From the NCBI GenBank assembly GCA_021160355.1, contig JAGHCS010000023.1, positions 1-7,775 on the forward strand: 7,775 bases of DNA, read 5' to 3'. Every line of letters begins with the position of its first letter. The first letter of the stretch is position 1. This document shows, piece by piece, positions 1-7,013 of this stretch. This DNA comes from Candidatus Cloacimonadota bacterium. GTDB lineage: Bacteria; Cloacimonadota; Cloacimonadia; JGIOTU-2. A program made the position numbers and the translations under genes. The notes below the pieces were generated by a model. It made no database searches. It was not told the DNA's origin and saw only the letters and a program-made list of their open reading frames with translations.

Positions 1-539
1 AATTGGGTGTACTTGCCGGCATCGAAGACGATGTGTCTGCAGAAGTTTCCCATTATACAGACCCGGATGACGTAGAAGATTTCGTGAACAGAACAGGAGT
101 TGATTCTCTTGCTATTTCTATCGGCACCTCTCATGGCGCATATAAATTCAAGGTTGCACACGGAGAAGAAATTCCCCCTTTACGATTTGATATACTGGAA
201 GAGATCGAACACAGAATTCCCGGATTTCCAATCGTACTTCACGGCTCCTCATCTGTGATGCCCAAATATATCAAGATCATAAATGAATATGGTGGCGATA
301 TGCGGGGTGCAGCAGGAGTTCCTGAAGATCAGCTGAGAAAAGCAACGAAATCCGCAGTCTGTAAGATAAATATCGACTCTGACGGAAGACTCGCAATGAC
401 AGCGATCATACGCGAATTTCTGGCAAAAAATCCCTCTGTCTTTGACCCAAGAAAATACCTTGGACCCGCACGAACAGAGCTCATTGCTATGTATGAGCAC
501 AAGAATAAAAACGTGCTCGGATCTGCCGGTAAAGCATAA
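1..539 (+). CDS. fba: Class II fructose-1,6-bisphosphate aldolase, C-terminal part (5' end outside window)
   Basis: Cytoplasmic glycolytic and gluconeogenic enzyme that reversibly splits fructose 1,6-bisphosphate into dihydroxyacetone phosphate and glyceraldehyde 3-phosphate, using a divalent metal. The reading frame is open at the left edge (first full codon at base 3), so the true start is outside the window; 178 codons remain, roughly the last half. Numbering from the first visible codon, the zinc-ligand histidines are in GTSHGAYK (His44) and VLHGSSS (His80). The NIDSD segment (123-127) is the conserved substrate-binding stretch, and the DPRKYLGPAR block (148-157) is typical of the family. 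The segment GGDMRGAAGVPEDQLRKA fits the class IIB type rather than E. coli-like IIA; that is a family judgement. The gene ends in TAA with no convincing terminator behind it. Its product feeds the reaction of GAPDH, encoded on the opposite strand about 2 kb away, but the two are not an operon. Confidence 0.95.
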   Translation, partial: LGVLAGIEDDVSAEVSHYTDPDDVEDFVNRTGVDSLAISIGTSHGAYKFKVAHGEEIPPLRFDILEEIEHRIPGFPIVLHGSSSVMPKYIKIINEYGGDMRGAAGVPEDQLRKATKSAVCKINIDSDGRLAMTAIIREFLAKNPSVFDPRKYLGPARTELIAMYEHKNKNVLGSAGKA

Positions 540-687
540 TTTTATAAATATCTTGACACTGAGCGTATAATTTTAGAGAAAAAAATTAGATATTGTATTT
601 AAACTTGGAAACGTGATATTGTAGTGAAGCTTCGGCTTGTTTATGTTAATTTCTTGGGTAGGAAAAAAACAAAAAAAAACAAATTAT

Positions 688-695
688 AGAAGGAG
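688..695 (+). promoter_or_regulatory. Ribosome binding site that sets the start at 700
   Basis: AGAAGGAG ends four bases before the ATG at 700. It decides against the in-frame upstream ATGs from 637 on, which have no such site and would put extra residues ahead of a clean signal peptide. An A-rich stretch (A7 C A9 C A3, from 663) lies directly upstream and may help ribosome loading; that last point is inference. Confidence 0.8.
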
Positions 696-699
696 TAGT

Positions 700-1251
700 A
701 TGAAAAAAATTATTGCTTTAGTTGTCTGTTTACTTATTACCGCGAGTGCCTTTGCATTCGATCCGGGTGAAAAACTTGTCTGGGGATCCGCTGACTTTGA
801 ATCCTATACGCCATATAAGGATGCAGATCCAATAACCACATTCGGCATAACCACTATGGTGAGTTATTTCTTAATGAAAGACATTTCGCTTGATGTATTA
901 CTGGAATGGGGAAGTACATCTTACAAGTCTTCAAAATCAGACACTTATACCTACAGTGATCTTCTAATAGGTTTAGGTGGTTCTTTCTTTATTAACAATT
1001 TCTATGTTGGTGCAGGTATTGGTTATGAAATCTTGAGTCAACCAGATTTTTACAAATCAGATAATGTGAAACAGAATGCAATGTATCTTTCATTAGGTGG
1101 CGGTTATCTTTTCCCGCTTATTGAGAATGTATACATTGACATCGGTGCGGACTATACGTTTGGTCTTGGTGACTACTCAGGTGACGCAGAAGGTAAAAAC
1201 GAAGAAGCTGTTATTGGTGTTGGTGCTGGACTTGTAGTCCATCTTCCGTAG
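700..1251 (+). CDS. Small secreted outer-membrane beta-barrel protein
   Basis: A 183-residue protein of unknown specific role. The start at 700 gives a classic signal peptide (MKK, a hydrophobic core, then ASAFA with likely cleavage before FD at residues 19/20). The mature part has short alternating hydrophobic and polar strands rich in Gly, Tyr and Phe, such as LLIGLGGSFFINNFYVGAG and YLSLGGGYLFPL, separated by polar turns. This is the pattern of small 8-strand barrels of the OmpW/OmpX or 'outer membrane beta-barrel domain' kind. It ends in LVVHLP, so the usual C-terminal aromatic residue recognised by the BAM machinery is missing, which is a little odd. It stands alone between the aldolase gene and a strong terminator. 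The long A-rich leader (540-699) probably holds its promoter, but I cannot place one with confidence. Barrel class is fairly sure; function is not known. Confidence 0.75.
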   Translation: MKKIIALVVCLLITASAFAFDPGEKLVWGSADFESYTPYKDADPITTFGITTMVSYFLMKDISLDVLLEWGSTSYKSSKSDTYTYSDLLIGLGGSFFINNFYVGAGIGYEILSQPDFYKSDNVKQNAMYLSLGGGYLFPLIENVYIDIGADYTFGLGDYSGDAEGKNEEAVIGVGAGLVVHLP

Positions 1252-1274
1252 TATAAATGTAAATATATAATACT

Positions 1275-1305
1275 AAGGGACGATTTTTCGGAATCGTCCC
1301 TTTTT
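1275..1305 (+). terminator. Rho-independent terminator of the small barrel gene
   Basis: A perfect 11-bp stem, AAGGGACGATT (1275-1285) paired with AATCGTCCCTT (1292-1302), with the 6-base loop TTTCGG and a run of five T (1301-1305). It starts 23 bases after the TAG of the upstream gene. The stem is almost the same as that of the hairpin at 2486-2516. Confidence 0.92.
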
Positions 1306-1333
1306 AAAAGTTCAGATAAGTGAGATAATTATT

Positions 1334-1339
1334 AGGAGG
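1334..1339 (+). promoter_or_regulatory. Ribosome binding site AGGAGG, decides the start at 1344
   Basis: AGGAGG followed by T abuts the first of two tandem ATG codons (1341 and 1344). Only the second ATG leaves a workable gap (four bases), so 1344 is the preferred start. The difference is one residue. Confidence 0.7.
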
Positions 1340-1343
1340 TATG

Positions 1344-2474
1344 ATGAAAAAAACAATTCCTTTACTATTCATAATATTGCTATTTATATTCTCGAGTTTT
1401 TGCTTTGCACTCAACAGTTCGATCTGGTATAAATTCCCAATTCCAGAATATTCGTATTCTCATGCATATTTGTCATCAGGTAGAATATTAGATTGGGTGC
1501 TACATGGAAAAAATTCTGAGTTAAATGTAGGTGGTGCTGTTGTGTATGACCTTTTCTGCCAAAAAGAAAAGAGTACAGTATATTATAATGGAGTGATCTC
1601 CGGTGTATGGAATAGAGTCGAAAGGGAACACAATAATGAGACGTATAAGACAGATAGGAAAAGTTTAAAAAATTCTAACAGATTTGGAGCAACAAGATAT
1701 TTTGATTTGATAAACGTTTGGGGTAATGGAAAATTTGATATCATAGCCCAAAATGAAGGTGAGTGCAGCAATGAACTACAACTAGAAGTTGGAGCTGGTC
1801 TTGGAAGGATTATTCGGTGTACTTCGGTTAATAAAGCGATACAACTATTGCAAGAGTTTGATATTAGACTTGATGAAAAGCTAATACTAGGAGTTGCTGA
1901 TTTGATTGATAAAATATCAGTATATAAGAAACAATATCGGGATACATGGCAAGAAGTATTCTATCAAGAAATTGCTGAGATGATTGAGAAACCTGAGCAA
2001 GGGCTGAAAGTGAGAAGGATACTCACGAGTATTATATATGTAACATTTTCCAGATCACGGGGATGGGAAGTAAAGATTGGATACATGAACTCGTTCTTTT
2101 ATCTGGCAGATCAACCAAGGGGATATGTAACCATACAAGCTGAATATGTTTTACCATGGGGACTAAACAAACAAATTAATCTTGGAACGAGATGCAACCG
2201 TAAACTCGATGACGAAAGTTACTCAATTTATATTAATGCCGAATTTGATATCGAACATAAATATACATGGGGTTCATATATTAGATTATTTGCAAGTAAA
2301 GAGTTTAATACAAACGGAGAGAGGGGTAATGCAGATTATGGCGTGAGAATTGGATCGAAGAAAAACATTTTTGATAAGCTTGTTTCAAGTTTAATTTTGG
2401 ATATTTATAAGTCTTCCTATTCATCCGATCCTTATTTTAATTTATCGCTGGTGTTAAAGTATTATCTCTGGTAA
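1344..2474 (+). CDS. Unrecognised outer-membrane protein with internal helical segment
   Basis: A 376-residue protein I do not recognise by name. Residues 1-22 form a signal peptide (MKK, a long Ile/Leu/Phe core, cleavage likely after FCFA). The next ~140 residues and the last ~140 residues look like amphipathic beta strands rich in Tyr, Trp and Gly. The protein ends in LVLKYYLW, the terminal aromatic pattern expected of a BAM-inserted barrel. Between them, after GAGLGRI (about residues 150-156), lies a ~70-residue charged, helix-like stretch (roughly 161-229, beginning VNKAIQLLQEFDIRLDEK), which would be a periplasmic or plug-like module. The gene looks AT-richer than the aldolase and iron genes, with many ATA, AGA and TTA-type codons. 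It sits between two near-identical hairpin terminators, only 38 bases after the first, with no clear promoter of its own. It may depend on read-through or on a promoter I cannot see. Real gene: likely; function: unknown. Confidence 0.72.
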   Translation: MKKTIPLLFIILLFIFSSFCFALNSSIWYKFPIPEYSYSHAYLSSGRILDWVLHGKNSELNVGGAVVYDLFCQKEKSTVYYNGVISGVWNRVEREHNNETYKTDRKSLKNSNRFGATRYFDLINVWGNGKFDIIAQNEGECSNELQLEVGAGLGRIIRCTSVNKAIQLLQEFDIRLDEKLILGVADLIDKISVYKKQYRDTWQEVFYQEIAEMIEKPEQGLKVRRILTSIIYVTFSRSRGWEVKIGYMNSFFYLADQPRGYVTIQAEYVLPWGLNKQINLGTRCNRKLDDESYSIYINAEFDIEHKYTWGSYIRLFASKEFNTNGERGNADYGVRIGSKKNIFDKLVSSLILDIYKSSYSSDPYFNLSLVLKYYLW

Positions 2475-2485
2475 AGAAAATTGAT

Positions 2486-2518
2486 AAAGGGACGATCCTA
2501 AAAAAATCGTCCCTTTTT
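2486..2518 (+). terminator. Rho-independent terminator between convergent genes
   Basis: Stem AAAGGGACGAT (2486-2496) paired with ATCGTCCCTTT (2506-2516), loop CCTAAAAAA, then a T-run to 2518. It follows the plus-strand TAA by 11 bases. Read on the minus strand the same hairpin lies 20 bases past the end of gap and has a shorter T-run (three T), so it may also stop transcription of gap, less strongly. It shares its stem and the 14-base string AATCGTCCCTTTTT with the terminator at 1275-1305. Confidence 0.9.
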
Positions 2519-2538
2519 ATTGTATACAATTAATCTGG

Positions 2539-3531
2539 TTACATTATTTTCTCTATAAGATCAACCACTCTGTTCGAGTAACCCCATTCATTATCATACC
2601 ATGAAATAACTTTTATGAAGTTGCCGCCCATCACTTTTGTAAGTTGTGCATCAAAAATACTTGAATGAGGATTGCCGATAATATCGGTTGAAACAAGGGG
2701 TTCCTCAGAATATTCGAGGATGCCTTTCATCTCACCCATTGCGGCGTATTTCATTGCTTTGTTGATCTCTTCCTCAGTTGTGTCTTTTTCCACGACACAA
2801 AGGAAATCAACGATCGAGCCGTCCTGCACCGGTACGCGCATTGCCATACCATCAAGCTTTCCGTTCAGTTCGGGTATCACTTTTCCTGTCGCTTTCGCTG
2901 CTCCGGTAGTTGTAGGAATAATATTTGTTGCAGCAGTACGAGCTCTGCGCAGATCTTTGTGTGGTGCATCCAAAAGTTTTTGGTCACTTGTATAGGCATG
3001 GACAGTAGTCATGAGCCCATATTTGATCTTGAAATTATCATTGAGAACTTTTACCACAGGCGCAAGGCAGTTTGTGGTGCATGATGCATTTGAAACGATC
3101 TTGTCTTCCGGCTTCAGCATATAATCATTTACACCAAGCACGATCGTTGCATCGATCTCATCTTTTGCAGGAACGGTAAGCAATACTTTCTTAGCGCCTG
3201 CTTCGAGATGTTTTGCTATCTGCTCTCTTTTGCGGAACACACCGGTGGATTCGACTGCGACATCGACACCGAGTTCTTTCCATGGGAGTTCTGCGGGATC
3301 CTTGATAGCATAAACCTTTATTACTTCGCCGTTTACAATAAGATTGCCATCCTGCTCTTCGACTGTGCCGGGATATTTTCCATGAGTGCTATCATATTTA
3401 AGAAGCTGGGCAAGCGTTTTTGCGTCTGTTATATCATTAACTGCAACGACCTTAAAGTTATCGCGCTGCATCATAATGCGGAACACGAGCCGTCCAATTC
3501 TTCCAAATCCGTTAATTCCAACGTTAATCAT
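2539..3531 (-). CDS. gap: Glyceraldehyde-3-phosphate dehydrogenase (NAD-type)
   Basis: Cytoplasmic glycolytic enzyme converting glyceraldehyde 3-phosphate, phosphate and NAD+ to 1,3-bisphosphoglycerate and NADH. At 330 residues it is full length. Visible motifs are the Rossmann loop INGFGRIGR (6-14) and Asp33 in AVND, typical of NAD preference. The catalytic site is SNASCTTNC with Cys151, and His178 in TVHAY is the base. The phosphate-binding region is HKDLRRARTAATNIIPTTTG (191-210), and the C-terminal signature is WYDNEWGYSNR (311-321). The start is set by GGAAGGTG (3536-3543 on the complement) upstream of the ATG. It lies 22 bases downstream of the broken solute-binding gene on the same strand and may be co-transcribed with it. 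A weak -10-like TATAGA lies in the end of that gene, but I could not match a -35. No residue expected to be essential is missing. Confidence 0.97.
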   Translation of the reverse strand: MINVGINGFGRIGRLVFRIMMQRDNFKVVAVNDITDAKTLAQLLKYDSTHGKYPGTVEEQDGNLIVNGEVIKVYAIKDPAELPWKELGVDVAVESTGVFRKREQIAKHLEAGAKKVLLTVPAKDEIDATIVLGVNDYMLKPEDKIVSNASCTTNCLAPVVKVLNDNFKIKYGLMTTVHAYTSDQKLLDAPHKDLRRARTAATNIIPTTTGAAKATGKVIPELNGKLDGMAMRVPVQDGSIVDFLCVVEKDTTEEEINKAMKYAAMGEMKGILEYSEEPLVSTDIIGNPHSSIFDAQLTKVMGGNFIKVISWYDNEWGYSNRVVDLIEKIM

Positions 3532-3553
3532 TGTTCACCTTCCAAGAGTTATT

Positions 3554-4525
3554 TTATTCTATAATTTTTGCTTTATGTTTTAAATCATCGGGAATGATGA
3601 TGTTGAGTTTATCCGCTGTTTTTTTATTGATGAGCATTGTTCCCATTTTGGGGACACGGAGTGGTAACTGGTCAGGAGCAGTGCCTGTTAGAATCTCCAC
3701 CGCCATTAATGCTGCTTCTTTTCCTTGTTCAAAGCCGGACTGTGTTTCTCCACAAAGTACCCCGCCTTTTACTGAAAATTCTTCAAAACAAAAGCTTGGG
3801 ATCGATATGTTATTAAGCGTCCACTGGAGCACTTTCCCATCCGGAATATTCTCATCCGAATCCTCTCCCTTGAGTGTAAAATACATATAAATACCCAGCG
3901 CATCGACCTGTTCGTTCAGTTCTTTCACATAGGATTTCCACTCATCAAAGTCATTGGTAGAATATACTTTTGTTAAGTTCACGGGAAAGTTATCTTTTGT
4001 AAAACGAGGTATTGCTGCCCTAGAAGTTGTGCCGTCATCGGTTATAATAGCAACGGTTTTTACAGACGAATCAAGCTGTTGGAGCAATCCAATCGTACCA
4101 TCAATAAGATTTCTTTCAAGCACACCTGTGATATTCTTTGCTGGCATGCCGTAATCATGGGGATCCCCATTTATACCGGTAAAGACAAAGGGAATTTTTT
4201 TATCGATAAATTGTGTTGCCACAAGCTGACAAGCGTTATCATCACAAACAATGACAAGATTTGGTTTGTAAGAATCGATCTTTTCGATTGCTTCATTTGT
4301 GATCTTCTTTTTCCACGCTTTATCGCTTTTTCGTTTTGTGTTCAGGTAGAATTACTCAATCGTGACATCCTGGGCTTTGAAACCATCCTCGATTCCCTTC
4401 TTTTCCTGCCGACACCATTCATACTCCGGATGATAGCTGTAAATCACCAATATTTTTTTTTGAGATTGTGAACAGCCCATTATAATAAATATCGCTGCCC
4501 AAAAAAGAATAATTATTTTTTTCAT
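3554..4525 (-). pseudogene. ABC_sub_bind-type solute-binding lipoprotein, broken by in-frame TAA at codon 58
   Basis: Reading from the ATG at 4525 gives a 324-codon frame with a lipoprotein signal (MKK, hydrophobic core, lipobox-like IIMGC with Cys18). Next comes ILVIYSYHPEYEWCRQEKKG, a TAA at codon 58 (4354-4352), and then the same frame to 3554. Conserved-looking pieces lie on both sides: FYLNTKRK right after the stop, IVCDDNA (about 92-98), PFVFTGINGDP, NITGVLE, AIITDDGTTS, and near the end GFEQGKEAALMAVEILTG and MLINKKTADKLNIIIP. These fit the periplasmic ABC_sub_bind (PF04392-like) family, which binds small solutes for an uptake or sensing partner. No permease or ATPase gene is adjacent. 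TAA replaces what looks like the Tyr of a usual IEYFY segment, so one third-position change explains it. The 222-codon piece from GTG at 4222 has no ribosome binding site and no export signal, so it is unlikely to be a gene on its own. Alternatives are a sequencing error or rare stop read-through. Confidence 0.85.
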
Positions 4526-4532
4526 TTTTAAT

Positions 4533-4577
4533 ATCCTTATATACGAACTTTTATTGGTAACTCTTTTTGCTTGTCAA
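4533..4577 (-). promoter_or_regulatory. Possible promoter and ribosome binding site of the broken lipoprotein gene
   Basis: In the 67 bases between feoB and the lipoprotein ATG there is a perfect -35 box TTGACA (complement of 4572-4577). Eighteen bases later comes TAAAAG (complement of 4548-4553), a 4-of-6 match to a -10 box. AAGGAT (complement of 4533-4538) then precedes the ATG at 4525. The -35 and the ribosome binding site look real; the -10 is weak. No hairpin terminator for feoB is visible in this gap, so read-through from the iron operon is also possible. Confidence 0.35.
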
Positions 4578-4592
4578 GAGAATAGCTGAAGA

Positions 4593-6314
4593 TTATAAAA
4601 TCAGATTGAGTATGCCACCAACGATAATTGTCGAGAGCATCATAATCCCAGCAGATTTCAGCATGTCTTTGATGCCGAGTTCCTTAAGCAGTACCGCAAA
4701 GGTGGCAATGCATGGAAAATACATAGTGAGTACTACAGAAGAGACGATCATTTGTGATTTTGAGAGTCCGAGTGGAATGAGCATTCCTACAGCAACATCC
4801 TTCCTTAAAAATCCAATAATGAGCGCTCCGACCGCCCCTTTTGGCAAGCCGAAAATACCTTTCACAATAGGAGCTGCAAGGTTCCCAATAAATTGAATGA
4901 TGCCCGAAAAATAGAGAATGTTCACAACGAGCACACCAACGATAACAAATGGGACAGCTTCTTTTATAAACCACAAAACCCTCATCCATACCTTCTTAAA
5001 CAAACCTGGGATATAAGGAAATCTGTATGGGGGAATTTCAACGAAGATCTCAGGACTCTCTCCTTTCATAAATGTGTTGAGAATAAGCCCAAGTACGATC
5101 CAGACAATAAAGAGAGTTCCAAATACGATAAATATTGCACCGACTCCATAAGAGCCGACAAGCCCGAATATCATTGCAATCTGCGCCATGCATGGAATTG
5201 CTATTGCCATTAGTGTTGCTGCAATAAAACGCTCACGCCTTGTTTCAAGAACTCGTGTTGCTAAAGCACCGGGCACATTACAGCCCACACCAAGCAGCAT
5301 CGGGATGATTGCAAGCCCATGAATGCCGAGTTTGTGCATGAACTTATCAATAAGTATTCCCAATCGAGGTAAATAACCGGAATCCTCAACAAAACTTAGC
5401 ACAAAATAGAATGAGATTATATAGGGAAGCACCATGCCGAGTGGAACGAATAATCCAGTTGAGAGCAATCCCAGAGATTCGACATACGCGATAGTGCCGT
5501 TCACAAGTTTGCCAAGCAGAATGTCATGAAAGAATCCTGAGCCGCCAAGAAGGGCTGAGAGTTTCATGAGAACCGGAGTCCATAAATTATTGAAAAGCGG
5601 TTCCATGATGTAGCTGATTATGGATTCTCCAATAAGCCGAATAATAAAAAACGAAAATCCGAGTATGACAACTGCGATTGGAAGTCCTGCAATAGGATTT
5701 ATAGAAGCATCACCAATACGCTCCCATAACGTATGATGCCGGTGTGAGAGATGCTGTGTATTATCTATGATGTGTCCGATCTCATTCCAGATGTTTTCAT
5801 CTTTGAATTTCAATGAGCTCACTTTTGCCTGCTCCAAAGAATCCACAAGATGCTTGATGCCTTCACCGGTAATACCGCAGGTAGTAAAGATCGGGACATC
5901 CAGTTCCTGCTGAAGTTTTTCTACATTTATAGAAACGCCTGTATGCTTGCATTCATCCCAGAAATTCAGGACGATGACCATTGGGATCTTCCTGTGTATA
6001 AGCTGAAGTGTGAGGTGGAGGTTACGCTCAAGATTTGTGGCGTCTATGACATTTACAATTGCTGTTTGTTCGTCATCTTTTATATCGTCGAGCATTTGCA
6101 CTGCGACTTCTTCAGCGCGCGAAGTCGGATCTAATGTATAGGTGCCCGGCACATCGATGATCTCGATGCGTTTGCCTGCATGACGAAGTATTCCTTTTGT
6201 GAAACCGACTGTAGTACCCGGATAATTTGATGCGATCACATTCACGCCGGTCAGACGCGAAAATATGACACTTTTGCCTACATTTGGATTGCCGATTAAC
6301 AATATCTTATTCAT
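4593..6314 (-). CDS. feoB: Ferrous iron transport protein B, compact form
   Basis: Inner-membrane Fe2+ importer with an N-terminal cytoplasmic GTPase-like domain. The G domain shows G1 GNPNVGKS (8-15), the switch I region YPGTTVG (31-37), G3 DVPG (54-57) and G4 NFWD (117-120). A short linker (about 165-208) leads to the membrane part. The first Gate region carries GVGCNVPGALATR with Cys345 and PCMAQ with Cys375. The second Gate region near the C-terminus carries YFPCIATFAVLLKELG with Cys535. I count about eight to nine hydrophobic segments. At 573 residues it is clearly shorter than E. coli-type FeoB (about 770). The shortening falls mainly in the spacer between the G domain and the membrane, in loops, and in the cytoplasmic tail, while all key motifs remain. 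The ATG at 6314 overlaps the end of feoA by eight bases, with AGAGG inside feoA as its ribosome binding site, so translation is probably coupled. Expression is probably iron-repressed through the palindrome ahead of fur. Confidence 0.96.
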   Translation of the reverse strand: MNKILLIGNPNVGKSVIFSRLTGVNVIASNYPGTTVGFTKGILRHAGKRIEIIDVPGTYTLDPTSRAEEVAVQMLDDIKDDEQTAIVNVIDATNLERNLHLTLQLIHRKIPMVIVLNFWDECKHTGVSINVEKLQQELDVPIFTTCGITGEGIKHLVDSLEQAKVSSLKFKDENIWNEIGHIIDNTQHLSHRHHTLWERIGDASINPIAGLPIAVVILGFSFFIIRLIGESIISYIMEPLFNNLWTPVLMKLSALLGGSGFFHDILLGKLVNGTIAYVESLGLLSTGLFVPLGMVLPYIISFYFVLSFVEDSGYLPRLGILIDKFMHKLGIHGLAIIPMLLGVGCNVPGALATRVLETRRERFIAATLMAIAIPCMAQIAMIFGLVGSYGVGAIFIVFGTLFIVWIVLGLILNTFMKGESPEIFVEIPPYRFPYIPGLFKKVWMRVLWFIKEAVPFVIVGVLVVNILYFSGIIQFIGNLAAPIVKGIFGLPKGAVGALIIGFLRKDVAVGMLIPLGLSKSQMIVSSVVLTMYFPCIATFAVLLKELGIKDMLKSAGIMMLSTIIVGGILNLIL

Positions 6315-6549
6315 TAGAGATCCTCTCTACGTAAATTCTTCGAGCCATACCATGTCCAAGTGCAACTTGCGAGTTTCCTACTTTAATGGTAACAGGTCCA
6401 TGAAAGAGCTGGGAGGAGATTTTTTTTATAACTGCATGGGGACGTAAACCTAGTGAACTCATGCGTCTTTCAAATACTCTTCCCCCGTGGTGTGACACAA
6501 TGATAGCACTTTCACCTTTTTTGAGTTCTATAAGTGGAATTCTGTTCAT
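6307..6549 (-). CDS. feoA: FeoA, small SH3-like partner of FeoB
   Basis: An 80-residue cytoplasmic protein of the FeoA family, which supports FeoB-driven Fe2+ uptake, probably by contacting its cytoplasmic parts. Family hallmarks are the opening IPLIELKKGESAIIV, the ERRMSSLGLRPHAVIKKI block (27-44) with the conserved short helix and Gly-Leu, and VALGHGMARRIYVE near the end. Length is normal for the family. AGAGG (complement of 6556-6560) serves as the ribosome binding site and overlaps the TAG of fur. The end runs eight bases into feoB, so the three genes are read as one unit. No FeoC gene is seen. Confidence 0.94.
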   Translation of the reverse strand: MNRIPLIELKKGESAIIVSHHGGRVFERRMSSLGLRPHAVIKKISSQLFHGPVTIKVGNSQVALGHGMARRIYVERISNE

Positions 6550-6558
6550 TACTAACCT

Positions 6559-6996
6559 CTACTTTTCATTTTCCTGGCATTCTTTGCAAATACCGTATAA
6601 TCTGAGACTGTGACCTGTCATGTGGAATTCATTCTTTTTTGCTACCTGTTCCTGGAGCGATTCGATACCATCTGAGTGAAATTCTATGATCTTTCCGCAT
6701 TTGTTGCATATTAAATGGTCGTGATGAGCTGGATTTTTGGCATGTTCATAGAGATAGGCACCGCTTTCCAGTTGAGTTTTCAGGACAAGCTCACTTTTTA
6801 CAAGCAGGTCGAGTGTTCGGTAAACGGTTGCGCGAGAGATATCATATTCTTCCTGTTTGAGTTGAATATAGAGATCGTCCGCACTAAAATGGTCTGAAAG
6901 CGAAAGCACAAAACGTGTGATCTGCTCCCGTTCTGAAGACCAGAGCGAATTATTATTCTTTAAAAAACTTTTAAACTGATCTATTTTTTTATTCAT
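6559..6996 (-). CDS. fur: Fur-family metal-responsive repressor
   Basis: A 145-residue DNA-binding regulator of the Fur family. The N-terminal winged helix contains the recognition helix region ISRATVYRTLDLL (53-65). The HHDH metal site (91-94) is followed by LICNKCGKIIEF. Two Cys pairs (Cys97/Cys100 and Cys137/Cys140) form the usual structural zinc site. Position as first gene of fur-feoA-feoB (nine bases before feoA) makes an iron-sensing Fur the best reading. PerR or Zur cannot be excluded from sequence alone, but the iron-uptake neighbours argue against them. The ribosome binding site is poor (only AAGAAA about ten bases upstream), so translation may be modest. The 19-bp palindrome 18 bases upstream of the ATG is the likely autoregulatory operator. 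Confidence 0.93.
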   Translation of the reverse strand: MNKKIDQFKSFLKNNNSLWSSEREQITRFVLSLSDHFSADDLYIQLKQEEYDISRATVYRTLDLLVKSELVLKTQLESGAYLYEHAKNPAHHDHLICNKCGKIIEFHSDGIESLQEQVAKKNEFHMTGHSLRLYGICKECQENEK

Positions 6997-7013
6997 TATT
7001 TTTATTTCTTAAG

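Noticed and set aside
553..571. TTGACA (553-558) and TATAAT (566-571) as a promoter for the gene at 700
   Set aside because: Both boxes are perfect but only seven bases lie between them, far too short for a normal sigma-70 promoter. Neither has a good partner at 16-18 bases, so no promoter is called.
627..638. UUCG hairpin as terminator of the aldolase gene
   Set aside because: The stem is only four base pairs, lies nearly 90 bases after the stop codon, and has no continuous T-run.
637..699. Upstream in-frame ATG codons as the start of the small barrel gene
   Set aside because: They lack a ribosome binding site and would put a basic, A-tract-encoded peptide ahead of a well-formed signal peptide. 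The ATG at 700 has a strong site at the right distance.
1319..1335. AGTGAGATAATTATTAG as a Fur-box-like site ahead of the gene at 1344
   Set aside because: Only the TGAGA half resembles the palindrome at 7014-7032; the other half does not match, and it overlaps ordinary AT-rich leader sequence next to the ribosome binding site.
3554..4222. A separate 222-codon gene starting at GTG 4222
   Set aside because: There is no ribosome binding site and no signal peptide, and the frame continues upstream with family-like sequence to a TAA and then to a lipoprotein start, so it is the tail of a broken gene.
4352..4354. TAA reassigned to an amino acid in this organism
   Set aside because: Aldolase, gap, feoA, feoB and the other complete genes end at TAA or TAG at the expected family length, so TAA is a working stop codon here.
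2672..5213. Plus-strand open frames opposite gap, the lipoprotein gene and feoB
   Set aside because: They are antisense to well-recognised genes, lack ribosome binding sites and show no protein-like pattern.
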